The notes beneath the pieces were generated by a model. It searched no databases. It had not been told where the DNA came from and saw only the letters and a program-made list of their open reading frames with translations. The translations under genes were made by a program, and so were the position numbers. DNA of 64,000 nt from Paraphysomonas bandaiensis (taxonomy: Eukaryota; Chrysophyceae): positions 62,001 to 126,000 of the forward strand of contig CBFFRP010000019.1 in assembly GCA_965644295.1 (NCBI GenBank), in the 5' to 3' direction. How positions within the stretch are numbered: position 1 is the first letter of the stretch; each line of letters starts with the position of its first letter. Positions 32,862-44,089 of the stretch are shown here, piece after piece.

Positions 32862-33154
32862 TGTTGAGATCTGAAGATTCTATATACTTGCAATTGAGTG
32901 CAGTATTATGTGAGATGCAAGGATCGAAAGATATATATGTAATTAGTACATTATATTATGTAGTATGAAACTGAAGTAGAAGTGGATGACTATACAGGAT
33001 ACGATCACTGAGTGTGTGGTTTGTACACTATAGTAGTAAATGAATGGTGTTGAACACATCGAACACAACTTAGGTTCTTTATCATGTAATGTTTATAATT
33101 TCATCTTATCAGTTGAGAATAGTAAACCTTAGCAAATAATGTCAACTTCTGTTA
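32862..33154 (+). repeat. 3' LTR of copia element
   Basis: 293 bp, identical by eye to the 5' LTR and followed by the TATTT target duplication. Confidence 0.93.
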
Positions 33155-33159
33155 TATTT

Positions 33160-33739
33160 CACTGTATTCTCGTACATTGTTTTCAAGTGACATACTGAAT
33201 ATAGTAGAATAAAATCCATATTCTAGTAAAGTTGACATTTAATTGGTACGCAGCCCTGATAAATAATACCGCTCATTTGCTTATATGTTTTTGAGTAGTA
33301 AACTATCATTCGCTGGTTATGACACAGCCAATAACCGCCATATTTTATACCAACCATGTAGTGCTCAACTAATATATTGTACACTGATATGTAGCTGCTT
33401 GGAGGAGAAAAAGAATCATCCCGTCTGCGACCAGTTTTTGTGATTACAGTGGTTAATAGATTAATTGTGAAACAATGCATTCTGAAAACAAGATCATCTT
33501 CGAGTAATGGAAAAGTGGGAAAGGTGTATGGTTTAAATGAAACGGGCAACACATTTTTGAGCTGCAGCTGTACAATACAATGTATTTGTAAGCACGTCGC
33601 AGGATATGCGTACAAATTATCTGCTATAATTTCCGATGACATATACAGATATGACGACAACAATCTCACGAGCACAAATCCGTTTACACAAGAGATCATT
33701 TACTCATCATTCACTGTCAGTGAATTTTCATAGCTTCTA
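33160..33739. other. intergenic, no supported gene
   Basis: Overlapping open frames on both strands (33223-33699 minus, 33440-33733 plus) show no domain. It forms the 3' flank of the ankyrin gene. Confidence 0.4.
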
Positions 33740-36700
33740 TCACAGTCCCTCTACCCAGCCGAGCATCCCCTGGTTGCTACTATTTTCTGCATAATAACGC
33801 GCACTTTGATTGTTTTTGTTTTGTGCATCAATATCGAGTCCACATGACACAAGCCACTTAGCTATCAAAAGTCTACCGTGTTTGCACGCAGTATGTAGCA
33901 GAGTATCGCCGGATCTAGTACTGCTACTCAACATGCCACCGTTATCAACAAGCATCTGAACGAGCTTAATATTGCCAACTGCACACGCAAAATGCAGAGG
34001 TGTACGTCCCTCATCATCACGTTTGTTTACATAGGATCCTTTTTCCAGAAGTTTGTAGCTCAAATTGTAGTTATTCATTGCACAGGCAATGTGCAATGCT
34101 GTTTGCCCGTCACTATCTGTAGTATCGATCGATATATCTAGCCGAAGAATCTCTTCAACGAGGTCTTCGGATCCAGAAGCAACAGCAAGATGTAAGGCAG
34201 TTTGCTTGGAATTTGTTTTTACGTTCAAGTCATGTGTACTAAGTACTGTCTTCGGGAGTTCTGCGAGTTCCCTCACAGCAGAAACCATAACTCTAATTGC
34301 CATAAAGTGAAGGGGCGAGAAGCTTGCTTTGTTCTGGATGCTGACAAGGGCGCCTGCGCGAATCAGGTACTGTGATATTTCAGTTTGACCATGATCTATA
34401 CTAATGTGAAGTGGTGTCATCCCATCAATATTTTGGGCATCTATATTAGCCCCTGTTTGGACTAAGAACTTCGTAAATACTATGTTTCCTGCCTTGCAGG
34501 CAATATGAAGTGCCGTATTCCCTGATAAAGGCTCCGAATATTGGATGTCGGCACTGGACTTCAACAATGAATCTGCGAGGGCCACGTCCCCATTCTCCAC
34601 AGCACTTATCAGCGACTTATTCGCGGACAAATATGCCGAACCGTCAATTTGAGAAGAATTGCTGCATTTTTCACTGAATCCAGGGCCATCTGCGTCAAAT
34701 CGAGATTCTACATCATCGCCACCACTATGTGTAACACAAGACAAGAGGTTGGACGGCTTCATTGCCATAATTCCACTCGAAAAACTACTCTCCGATTTTC
34801 TCGAGGGGGGCGGCGAGGGGGCAGAGTTCAAGTATTCCAGATCCATAGGAGGCGGTATCGCGTGTACATCCTCACCAGCCGCTACTCGTTCCAACCAGGT
34901 CGATAGAGATTCGAACCCACTGTGTCGAGCCCGATCCGCGGCCGTGCAACCAGATTCGTCCAATACATTCGCCATGGTTGCGTCTCGCTGGAGAAGCAAA
35001 AGACATATTGTAGCAAATCCATTGTGTCCAGCAAGGTGAAGAGCCGTTACTCCACCCTCCACTTTAGCTGTTACATCCGCTCCGGCATCAATGAGTATTG
35101 CAATTACACTAGTATGACCCACGCTGGCCGCAAGATGAAGCCCAGTCCATCCCGTTCTGTTAGTAATATCGATGCTCTTCAGTATTTTCGTGAACAAAAC
35201 TACTATATCCTCGTGTCCACATTCACAGGCAATATGGAATCCTGTGTTCCCTTTATCATCACGCGATTTCATTTTCGCGCCCAATATTTTGAGGCATTTG
35301 ACTACCTCGACATGACCTTTTAAACATGCATAATGCACAGCAGTCGATCCCGAAGAGGTACGTTTCTCAATATCGATGCCTAATTTAAATGACCTGCCAA
35401 CCAGTGTGACATCACCAGCAGCAGCAGCCGAATGAAGCAGAGTAGATCCGTCAGAACGCTCGTAAAGTGCAGGACAATTATTGATAGAAAATATTTCGTT
35501 CAGTACGACACACGCCAAGTGAAAGAAATTTGAGTTTAATGCCCATATCAGTTGCGGGTCGAGACATTCCAGAAACCTGTCGTTGTATATACTTGACCCT
35601 GTGGTGACGAGCCATTTCGCGAGGTCATGATGGCCAGCTTCTTCGGCAAGATGTATTGGTGATTTCCTATCAAAATTTAAATCCCCTACTTGCAGTCCGC
35701 AATGTACCAACCATTCAGCCACCTGCATATGCCCGTTACCTGCAGCCAAATGAAGAGCTGTGTTTTCAATTCCATCTTGGCCTCCCTTAAAGAAAATGTT
35801 GCATCCGCGCTGGGTAAGCAGCCACTTCGCAACATCTAGGGCTCCAGACTCACACGCACAAAGAAATGGCGAAGAGCAGTCAGCGTTTTCTGTGCTATCC
35901 ACACTGACACCACAATCACTTAAGTGTTCCACCAAACTAACGACACCTGACTTGCAGGCGTAATGCATGGCTGTCATGCCATTTGCATCCACTGCATCAA
36001 TGTTCGCATTTTGTTGTAGTAAGTATTGCACAACATCATTTTTGCCGCTTGAACAGGCGGCAAGCAGTGGAGTCATGCCAAATAAGTCAGAGTCATCGAT
36101 AGCCACACCTCGACTCTCAAGGGCACGCACAACGTCCAAATGACCACCTTTGGCAGCCAAATGTACACAGTTTCTACCATCATCTGTACGCATAAGGTAG
36201 TCCGCCCCTGAATCCAGCAACAATTCTAATAAATCGTAATGTCCTTCCGCAGAACATATATGAAGCGGTGTGTATCCTTCAGGATCACGCACATCTAGAG
36301 GGACTTCTAGGCTACAGAGATAGCTACATGTGCGTAGTAAGCCTTTTCTGCATATCGTATGGAATACAGATGTGGTGGGAGGATTCTTAACTATAGATGA
36401 TACACTGTCAACAACATCGTATCCTGATTGGACCATATGTACAAGGCCATCCACATCTTGAGCTAGACAGAGTTTCCGAATGCGTATCTCCACAGTACGC
36501 TCTAACGCCATTATACTGCGCATGTATGCCAAAACTGTTTCTTTCTTTGCCGCCACAGCAAAATCAGTTGGTCGATCTCCTTTGAGGTTAGCGGTGTTTA
36601 CATCCATGCCGGCGGTTACAAGTTGTCGAACGATCTTAAGATCTCCATTTTGACAAGCAGCATGCATACACGTGTTTCCCCGAGAGTTTATAATGTTAAA

Positions 36701-39292
36701 ATCAGCCTTCTCATTGAGAAGATATTTGACGACATTGACCGAGCCAGATAGGCAAGCATAGAAGAGTGCGGTTTTACCATCACAGTCAACAGCATCCACA
36801 CCACTGAAATCTGGACGCTCACAAATTATCTGTGCCAATTCCAGTACGCCCTTTGAGGAGGCAACGTGCAGCGCAGTGCGGTTTTGAGTGCCTTTGAGAT
36901 TACTGCTGACACCAATGTCTAGCAACGCCTGCAGCATCTCGGCATTTCCACTTTCACAGGCACATTCTAATAAGCTAGCGGAGTTCTTGGAATTACTCTG
37001 ATCACCGCATTCATTTTGGTCAAAAAAGTAGTGAAACTCTGAACAAAATGAGGCCATCCAGCGTAGCAAAGATACTGCACTACCGGTACAGAGCACGTGA
37101 ACCGGAGTCAGACCGTTGTTGTTACACACTTTGATACTAGCGCCTGCAACGGTAATTAACCACTTCACGCAATTATCGTGCATCTGTTGGCAAGCAAAAT
37201 GCAGAGGAGTCGAACCGCCGTTGTTTCGAGTATTCACATCTGTACCCGCATTGACAAGGATTTCCAACACTCTTTGACGTCCGCACGTCGCCGCAAAGTG
37301 AATTCCACATGATCCATTTTCATTACGAACATTGTACATATCACCTCGGGCTGACAATAGCTTATGGATAAGTTCAACGTCTCCTCGAGCACATGCTTGC
37401 AAAAAGGTATGGGTTTCTGGATCAGAACAGCTATACTCTGATGACTCAGAATTCATGTGGTCGCCGGTACTAACAGAAATACCGCTACATTTATCTATCC
37501 ATCCCTCTGATTCAAAGCCCCCTAGAGAAGAAATTTCATCTGCTTCGGGACCATGTTGCCTATTCCCTGCCTGGTACCTGCATTGGGATGATTCTGAGTA
37601 GTCTGAAAGCTGTATAGAGCTGTGGCTATGACTGTTACAATCGTGCATATTCATCCCTGACGGAGTGGATACATCAAGGGATGTAACAGAGGAATTTTGT
37701 TGGCTGTTCGAAGCAGTGATATCAGAAGGTCCAATAGAGAATGGGGTGTTGGACCATGGAGGGGTGACCTGATACGCACTGCTCTGAATAGTTGATGGGG
37801 CAACTGACATTGTGTCAATAGACCCATCACATATTGTAGATTGAGGCTCAGAAGACATAGTTGACTGACATGGTACTCTTTTTTCATCACCATGGTCCAC
37901 GGTATCAGTTGATAATCCAACCGAATGGTCCTGATCCCCGTGATTACATGCGGAGTCTGAAGGGACAAATGATCGTAGGAACTCATGGGTTTCACTTTTG
38001 TTACACTTAAGGGCAATATCCACAGGCATTTCTTGCATTCTATTCCGTATATGAGGGTCATGTTTGCCAGAGGTCACCAGCCATTGCAGAAGAGAAACAG
38101 AGCCTGCTTGGGCAGCGAAGTGCATTGCACTATTCCACTCCCGGTCCTCGGCAAACACGTTTGCACCAGCGAGTGCCAATTCCTGAACTATCCCCAGATG
38201 TCCCTGTCGACAAGCTAGTAGCAGCGGGGTGCATTTACCCCCATTTATCGCATCCACCTCTGCTCCTGCTTTCAGTAACTCGTTTACAACTTCAGTGCGA
38301 CCCATTTCGCAGGCATAATGCAATGGTGTGTTCAAGCGTCTGTCCTTGGGCGACAAATCAACACCTGTCGAGATTAGGTGTTTCAGTACATCCAGCTGAC
38401 CCGCTCCTGCAGCATAGTGTAGCGGTCGCATTCCACTCCGGGTCTCGAGCTGTAAGTCTGGTGAAGAAAGATGTGATAGCAAGGATGTCAAGCCAAACAC
38501 GCATATATAGTGTGATGCGGCAGTTCCGTGAGAATTGAGTATCGTTGCTGACGCCCCCTCGCCCAGGAGCCACTCCGCCATGCTTTCATCACGACATATA
38601 CACGCTTGCTGCAGAGGTGTAAATAACGAAAGTGGTTGGCATGAATCCACTTTGATGCCGGCTGCAACCAATGCACGGGCGGTGGAAATGCACCCATATC
38701 TGCAGGCGCACCTCAGGCCCGCTTCTTTCTCTTCCTCTCCAATTTCATTGTCTTCAATCATCGAAATGACCTTTTCCGATTCACCAGATATGCAAAGTTT
38801 CAAGAAGGTAGATTCGTGCGCTTCAGTCATACTAAGTGTCGTAGGAATTTCCCTGAACTCCACATCTTCATATATTGTTAAGAACATGGATTCGCCGCCG
38901 TCTTCAGTATAGTCAACTTCATCATTCCAATCACCAGTAGAACTGCTTTCCGAAATGTTTGATGGTGTGATTTTATCGATAATTATTGATTTCTCTACAG
39001 GTTCATGTGTGTATTGATGTGTTGTCTGCTTATCCTCATAGAGATGTACCTCACAATACACTGACTGCTGTGAAGATAATTGTATTGCTGTATTAATAGG
39101 AGACAAAGTAGTCACCAATGCACCAGAATCACTATTCATCACATGAATCTCCTTAATATCTTGTTCATTTGATAGCTGTAGACGTAGTTTAACAACTGCT
39201 TCGAGTGTGTTCCATGTACAGTTAGCTGGTACAAATATTGATACATTATGATGTTTTTTACTTGCTAAATGAAAGTTTAACAAGTCACCCAT
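33740..39292 (-). CDS. giant ankyrin-repeat protein
   Basis: A single exon of 1850 residues. The first about 90 residues (MGDLLNFHLASKKHHNVSIF...) have a ubiquitin-like/PB1-like strand-helix pattern. The rest consists of roughly thirty ankyrin repeats in three blocks (about 165-440, 650-1440, 1540-1850), recognised by TPLHxAC/TALHLAA signatures. The blocks are separated by Ser-rich disordered linkers, the second with PSPPPSRKSESSFSS. Ankyrin arrays act as protein-binding scaffolds, and no enzymatic domain, death domain or membrane span is visible. The repeats differ from one another, so the array is old rather than recently expanded. Partner and location are unknown. The absence of introns over 5.5 kb contrasts with neighbouring genes. 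Confidence 0.93.
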   Translation of the reverse strand: MGDLLNFHLASKKHHNVSIFVPANCTWNTLEAVVKLRLQLSNEQDIKEIHVMNSDSGALVTTLSPINTAIQLSSQQSVYCEVHLYEDKQTTHQYTHEPVEKSIIIDKITPSNISESSSTGDWNDEVDYTEDGGESMFLTIYEDVEFREIPTTLSMTEAHESTFLKLCISGESEKVISMIEDNEIGEEEKEAGLRCACRYGCISTARALVAAGIKVDSCQPLSLFTPLQQACICRDESMAEWLLGEGASATILNSHGTAASHYICVFGLTSLLSHLSSPDLQLETRSGMRPLHYAAGAGQLDVLKHLISTGVDLSPKDRRLNTPLHYACEMGRTEVVNELLKAGAEVDAINGGKCTPLLLACRQGHLGIVQELALAGANVFAEDREWNSAMHFAAQAGSVSLLQWLVTSGKHDPHIRNRMQEMPVDIALKCNKSETHEFLRSFVPSDSACNHGDQDHSVGLSTDTVDHGDEKRVPCQSTMSSEPQSTICDGSIDTMSVAPSTIQSSAYQVTPPWSNTPFSIGPSDITASNSQQNSSVTSLDVSTPSGMNMHDCNSHSHSSIQLSDYSESSQCRYQAGNRQHGPEADEISSLGGFESEGWIDKCSGISVSTGDHMNSESSEYSCSDPETHTFLQACARGDVELIHKLLSARGDMYNVRNENGSCGIHFAATCGRQRVLEILVNAGTDVNTRNNGGSTPLHFACQQMHDNCVKWLITVAGASIKVCNNNGLTPVHVLCTGSAVSLLRWMASFCSEFHYFFDQNECGDQSNSKNSASLLECACESGNAEMLQALLDIGVSSNLKGTQNRTALHVASSKGVLELAQIICERPDFSGVDAVDCDGKTALFYACLSGSVNVVKYLLNEKADFNIINSRGNTCMHAACQNGDLKIVRQLVTAGMDVNTANLKGDRPTDFAVAAKKETVLAYMRSIMALERTVEIRIRKLCLAQDVDGLVHMVQSGYDVVDSVSSIVKNPPTTSVFHTICRKGLLRTCSYLCSLEVPLDVRDPEGYTPLHICSAEGHYDLLELLLDSGADYLMRTDDGRNCVHLAAKGGHLDVVRALESRGVAIDDSDLFGMTPLLAACSSGKNDVVQYLLQQNANIDAVDANGMTAMHYACKSGVVSLVEHLSDCGVSVDSTENADCSSPFLCACESGALDVAKWLLTQRGCNIFFKGGQDGIENTALHLAAGNGHMQVAEWLVHCGLQVGDLNFDRKSPIHLAEEAGHHDLAKWLVTTGSSIYNDRFLECLDPQLIWALNSNFFHLACVVLNEIFSINNCPALYERSDGSTLLHSAAAAGDVTLVGRSFKLGIDIEKRTSSGSTAVHYACLKGHVEVVKCLKILGAKMKSRDDKGNTGFHIACECGHEDIVVLFTKILKSIDITNRTGWTGLHLAASVGHTSVIAILIDAGADVTAKVEGGVTALHLAGHNGFATICLLLLQRDATMANVLDESGCTAADRARHSGFESLSTWLERVAAGEDVHAIPPPMDLEYLNSAPSPPPSRKSESSFSSGIMAMKPSNLLSCVTHSGGDDVESRFDADGPGFSEKCSNSSQIDGSAYLSANKSLISAVENGDVALADSLLKSSADIQYSEPLSGNTALHIACKAGNIVFTKFLVQTGANIDAQNIDGMTPLHISIDHGQTEISQYLIRAGALVSIQNKASFSPLHFMAIRVMVSAVRELAELPKTVLSTHDLNVKTNSKQTALHLAVASGSEDLVEEILRLDISIDTTDSDGQTALHIACAMNNYNLSYKLLEKGSYVNKRDDEGRTPLHFACAVGNIKLVQMLVDNGGMLSSSTRSGDTLLHTACKHGRLLIAKWLVSCGLDIDAQNKNNQSARYYAENSSNQGMLGWVEGL

Positions 39293-39505
39293 ATTTACTA
39301 TAATCTATAGAATCTTATGTAACATTAATTTGCAATGTGTTTATGATGTGATCGCATTGTTGTCTATGTGTGGAGCTCTGCTGCACTTGCTTCTCATCAA
39401 TACATACATACATAGCTATACATATATATATATACGAGGCATGTAGCTTAAATTTTTAGTGGAATATCTGGAATACGTACTGTATTTTTAGTGGTGGTGG
39501 TATTG
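39293..39505. other. promoter region of the ankyrin gene
   Basis: A short AT-rich stretch (TATATATATATA near 39424) between the ankyrin start codon and the microsatellite. Confidence 0.4.
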
Positions 39506-39869
39506 TATGTATGTATGTATGTATGTATGTATGTATGTATGTATGTATGTATGTATGTATGTATGTATGTATGTATGTATGTATGTATGTATGTATGTAT
39601 GTATGTATGTATGTATGTATGTATGTATGTATGTATGTATGTATGTATGTATGTATGTATGTATGTATGTATGTATGTATGTATGTATGTATGTATGTAT
39701 GTATGTATGTATGTATGTATGTATGTATGTATGTATGTATGTATGTATGTATGTATGTATGTATGTATGTATGTATGTATGTATGTATGTATGTATGTAT
39801 GTATGTATGTATGTATGTATGTATGTATGTATGTATGTATGTATGTATGTATGTATGTATGTATGTATG

Positions 39870-39901
<32 letters not shown>

Positions 39902-40170
39902 TGTATGTATGTATGTATGTATGTATGTATGTATGTATGTATGTATGTATGTATGTATGTATGTATGTATGTATGTATGTACGTATGTATGTATGTATGT
40001 ATGTATGTATGTATGTATGTATGTATGTATGTATGTATGTATGTATGTATTTATGTACGTATGTATGTATGTATGTATGTATGTATGTATGTATGTATGT
40101 ATGTATGTATGTATGTATGTATGTATGTATGTATGTATGTATGTATGTATGTATGTATGTATGTATGTAT
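39506..40170. repeat. (GTAT)n microsatellite, about 660 bp
   Basis: An almost unbroken run of about 165 GTAT units. The few interruptions include a GTATAT phase slip at about 39871, GTAC at 39981, and TTAT plus GTAC near 40051-40058. It keeps all frames open on both strands, with apparent peptides such as YVCM, which are artefacts. It is flanked by similar TATG-rich sequence. Confidence 0.98.
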
Positions 40171-40518
40171 ATACGACCACAACGGCCCTCATGTATATCA
40201 ACGTATTGTGCCATGTACTACATTAGCAGGAGTGTGGTATCTGATCATAGGCCTTCATTCAGCTCATATCACTCACTATCAGTGTCACTACACTAAGATA
40301 AGGAACCAATTCATCATATGATCTATCACTAAACTTTCTGAATCAAATACGACTAGAAGAAACATAGAGCAATTATCATAATTAAAGTCTAAGTAACATG
40401 CATCCTTCCAATAGTTAACATCATGTCCAACAAACACACAAGTGAATCACTGGTATATTAAATCCATTAGAGGAACATTCATTAATATCTAAAGTGACAC
40501 TACCCTCTTGTATTCCAC
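40171..40518. other. intergenic, promoter of the next gene
   Basis: AT-rich, no gene or repeat supported. Confidence 0.4.
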
Positions 40519-41505
40519 TTGCAATTATACCGATCATCACTAAGAGTCATGCGACATATTCATATATTGACTCTTATGGGATTATTATGGTACAGTAATG
40601 TATGTTTTTCTCAATTTACGGATTCAGAGGTTCGTATGCTTCGAAAGAGAGCCCGTGACAGTAGTTTAGGATATGATGAGATGAGAGCCCTTGAGGAAGA
40701 AATTTCAGCTTCTCTTGCCCTACGCGATGAACTTCACTTTCTTCGTCGCAGTGATACTTCTGAGCAGGACCGTATCGCCTGGATCAGTGAGAAACTCCGC
40801 GGATGTCTTCGACAATTGATGGAGGATACGAAGCCAGTAGGCCTGTCCACCCGTGGAACGAGTGCAGCTGCAGCTGCCATTGAACGTGCTCACATTCGAG
40901 AGGCTCGTTTACGAGAAATTTATGAACGGGAGCAAGCTGAGAAGGAGCACGAGGCTTATGTATCTAATACGCGCCGCATGGAGCTTGTTGATCAAGCAAT
41001 ACGAGACTTGCGTGCACGTGCTGCACAGCATCAATTGGATACAAGAAGTCTAGTTCGTTTAGATGAAATGTTACTCGGATATCGTGAAGCGGAGGCAGCC
41101 CATGTGTTCAATGGAACGGATATTCATATGGCCCGCGCACGGCGTATGCAAATAGAGAAGTTCATAGGAGACAACCAAAATGCAGCTATCGCCCATATGC
41201 AGCGACAGGAGGCTCTGATTGATCAAACCCTACGTGATCTTGCAGCGCGGGCTGGGAAGGATATTTGCGAATCGGAGCAGCGAGAGCTTGACAGTATGCT
41301 AGCTGAATACCGCGAGCTTAGTGTTCGGGTTATCTCTGCGCAGCTTAACCAGGAAGTAAGAGGCGGTAGTAACAAGGACGTTGTAGAAGTTCATAGAGCA
41401 GCTCAAAGCCATAGATCTCATATAGAGAAGTACATATCGCATTTAAAGCGTGAATCTCAATGTTCTACCCCACATTCGAGTAGACGACTCAGTCCTTCAT
41501 CATAA
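40519..41505 (+). CDS. secreted helical-repeat protein, possibly RAP-like
   Basis: A single exon of 328 residues. A hydrophobic N-terminal segment (residues about 12-31, HIHILTLMGLLWYSNVCFSQ) predicts a signal peptide. An ATG 30 bases further in (RHIHIL) is an alternative start. The mature part is almost entirely charged helix with three weakly repeated units, each with a basic-rich helix, an E-L-D/E helix and a third HMxxxxxxxxIEKFI/Y-like helix (near 210-222 and 292-302). The three-helix-bundle pattern recalls the receptor-associated protein (LRPAP1/RAP) domains, ER chaperones of lipoprotein receptors. Identity is too weak to claim. No HDEL/KDEL-like signal is at the C-terminus. It may be a coiled-coil secreted protein. 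Confidence 0.6.
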   Translation: MQLYRSSLRVMRHIHILTLMGLLWYSNVCFSQFTDSEVRMLRKRARDSSLGYDEMRALEEEISASLALRDELHFLRRSDTSEQDRIAWISEKLRGCLRQLMEDTKPVGLSTRGTSAAAAAIERAHIREARLREIYEREQAEKEHEAYVSNTRRMELVDQAIRDLRARAAQHQLDTRSLVRLDEMLLGYREAEAAHVFNGTDIHMARARRMQIEKFIGDNQNAAIAHMQRQEALIDQTLRDLAARAGKDICESEQRELDSMLAEYRELSVRVISAQLNQEVRGGSNKDVVEVHRAAQSHRSHIEKYISHLKRESQCSTPHSSRRLSPSS

Positions 41506-42041
41506 CGTCCAAATTTGAATTGTATAATATGTAAATTTTGAGTTAAGAAAAGTTTTACACGTTATAACTAACTGTACTATAATAATAAATCTCTAGTATC
41601 CGAATATACGATATATTATCACAAATAAGTTGTCGTGATTACCTGTGCCAACTATGTCATTTGGTTCTAATTCATGTCGCTAAGTATGTTGTTGCTTATA
41701 ACCCGCTACATTATAATATATTGCAATAGAATTGTTGGGCCGGTTTAAAAACTCCATCAATACTATTGATGGAACGCTATCTAACAATAGTATTACAATA
41801 TATATATTTTCCCTACCCCTGCATTACACTGTTCGCAAATTCAGGATGATATTGGGGTATAAGAACTAACTCTCGCTCATACATTTGACAGTAGTATTAG
41901 ACCAACTTATGTGAACGACAAAAAAGGCCTTCAAATGTAATTAGGTATTAACACGTTGATATACGTAAAAGCTCGATTTACAGCTTTTACCAATACACTA
42001 GAATCTATTCATCAACAAGTATAGTAAACAAAAGTGGACAA
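41506..42041. other. intergenic between convergent genes
   Basis: This stretch separates the 3' ends of two convergent genes. AATAAA-like signals occur near 41580, 41584 and the ends. I see no gene. Confidence 0.45.
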
Positions 42042-43865
42042 CTATTTCAAACCCTTGTAGTCGTTGATGATGTGTTGCACTGCACTGAAAGCATCCACAA
42101 AATCGTCGGACTCCATTCCATTAGATAGATACTGATGTACATATGCGCCGCAACGAAACATGTTCCCTCCCTTTATTACAGGTACCTGCAGGGACGGCAC
42201 AACACCTTGGCCATTCGTCAACAGACTAACAGACCTCTGGTAGTTGGCAATGGAACTGTTTGAGTAGTATACGGCACAAGGGTGTGAAGATGACTGTGCT
42301 CGCCGAATACCGCTGGCATAATATGGTTGAAATTTCAGAGATCCCGCGCAACGAGTCCCGGTGACATCCAACTCAGTTACTGCTTTTTCAGCACTCTCCC
42401 CTCTCACAATAAGGTTTGATGCAATATTTTTGACTTCAATGGGGTAGAACAGGTCGCCATCTTCACCATGGGGGTCATCTTGAATCACCCCATTAACCTC
42501 CGTTATTCCCGTCCTTCGAGACGACATATGACCCGTTCGTCTCTTCATCTGTGGTGTTGAATTCGAGTATGGCGAGCAGAAGGTCTCACCCGCTGGATTG
42601 GTTATCTCGTTGCGTTGCTCCGCCCAACCAGAGTATACAGCGTTAGTTCCTATAGATGCCCTATGCATTCCGCGAACAGATGGCACTCCACTGCGGGCCA
42701 TTCGTTGTAGGGAGGCTAACATGGAGCCCCACTCACCCTCCTCTGGGGACGATATAGGACCTTGTGGCATAGTCTTCACCTCCAGGAACTTGAATCTGTT
42801 ATCGGGGCACAAGTGCTCAATATCCTGGTGCAGTGGCGCGAGGGCTACCGTCTCATCTTTCTTACGATTCCCGTAGTCAGAAGACTCAACAGGAAATGTG
42901 CGTGATAATGCTGACCTCCTCTCCAATACCAAGTCTTCCGTTTCCTTACCCCACCAGCGCTCCGTACGGCTGTCTAGCATTCCGTACACCTTACTTGCAC
43001 ATTCTCCGCTCGCCCTGTGAGAGAGTGCTGGGTGGGTAACTGATGGAGGGTGTGTTGTATGCACATATTTTGGGAGCACAACCGATGCAACACTACCGGC
43101 TATTATACGATTTACATCGTCTACAGTAGGACGACGGCAACCTGTTGTTTCAACACAGAGCTGGTGCGCTACCTGCACAAACGATTTACCATATAAATAT
43201 AAAAATAGTGGAAGCAGCAATCGCCCACCTGGTTCTCATACACAAGGATGGCGTCGGAGTTCTTAGATATACTAGCCAAAGCCAGAGAGGCATTGTAGTG
43301 CTGTACAACTACCTCTCCACTGTGATAAGGCAAAACGACTAGATTCATTAGAGGGGTTCCTGGAAACTATATATACAAATGTATTAGTGACGAAATACTG
43401 AATGACTCATGTACGTACCTCGTCTTTAATCGCCTCTGTCATACGTGACCCCATCCCAGAGCCTGTCCCACCTCCGATTGAGTGTATATTCAGCAGGACG
43501 GTGTGCATATCCACTTGCTCCAGCTCTCGGCGCACACTGTTAGTGGAGGCATAAAGTAGCGCACCCGAGCACACCTCATATCCAGTTGCCCAGTTATTTC
43601 CAGCACCATTCCTGCCACTCTGAACACCACGCTCATCAATATGCCACTTCCCATTAGCCATGCTTTTATGAACACAATCATGTACAGTCTCTGGCTCAGT
43701 GTCAAGCCATACACTGCGCGATATCCATTTAGTACTACAATCTGATCCTACCATACGAAAATATTGTTTCATTAACTCAGGCTGTGATCTCACGTGATCA
43801 TAGAGGGAATCAATCAGAGTGTGACCTAAGCGATTGCCACACTCACCTGTGTGTATAGTTATCAT
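42042..43865 (-). CDS. TUBD1: delta-tubulin
   Basis: Three exons (43865-43415, 43359-43229, 43172-42042) join in phase across 55- and 56-bp introns, giving about 570 residues. The tubulin N-terminal motif GECGNRLGHTLIDS and the nucleotide-binding GGGTGSGMGSR are present. Exon 2 reads LVVLPYHSGEVVVQHYNASL, close to the delta-tubulin loop rather than alpha/beta/gamma. Exon 3 opens with VAHQL, as in delta-tubulin. The protein is longer than typical delta-tubulins (about 450 residues) owing to an insertion-rich C-terminal half. Delta-tubulin is needed for triplet microtubules of centrioles/basal bodies, so the organism probably makes flagella or centrioles. The donor of intron 1 was set at GTACAT, not GTACGT, because only that keeps the frame. 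Confidence 0.85.
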
Positions 43866-44089
43866 CTATATGTTATTTATCTATATAACTCTTATATATT
43901 AACATATATCTATATATCATACGGTGGGTTCCATATCTAACAGCTGTACTGAGGGCACATTAACTATCTTTCAATGAGCTGTCGTTGTTGTACAGGGATG
44001 TACAGCAGTACAGTAGATGTATAGGGATGTACAGTACATCTGCTGTATGTGTATGGATATATAGTTCTGAGTTCTGTGTTTCATATCAG
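43866..44089. other. intergenic with GTACAG-rich tracts
   Basis: Repeated GTACAG/CAGTACA motifs near 43990-44045 resemble those just beyond the other end of the pogo-type element (48560-48590). No gene. Confidence 0.45.

Larger units (their letters stand above)
27864..33154 (+). mobile_element. young Ty1/copia LTR retrotransposon
   Basis: A full-length 5291-bp element: 5' LTR, primer-binding site, gag-protease frame, integrase/reverse transcriptase/RNase H frame, polypurine tract, 3' LTR. The two 293-bp LTRs look identical by eye and the element is flanked by TATTT on both sides (27859-27863 and 33155-33159). This marks a very recent insertion. Integrase lies before reverse transcriptase, the copia order. 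A +1 frame step separates gag-protease from pol. Confidence 0.95.

Noticed and set aside
33223-33733. Opposed frames of 158 (minus) and 97 (plus) codons
   Set aside because: Mutually overlapping, without domains, splice signals or a clear start.
34649-39000. Several plus-strand frames of 60-137 codons
   Set aside because: Antisense shadows of the ankyrin gene.
39456-40321. Long open frames on both strands of 230-276 codons
   Set aside because: They are produced by the GTAT microsatellite, whose 4-base unit yields repeating peptides in all frames.
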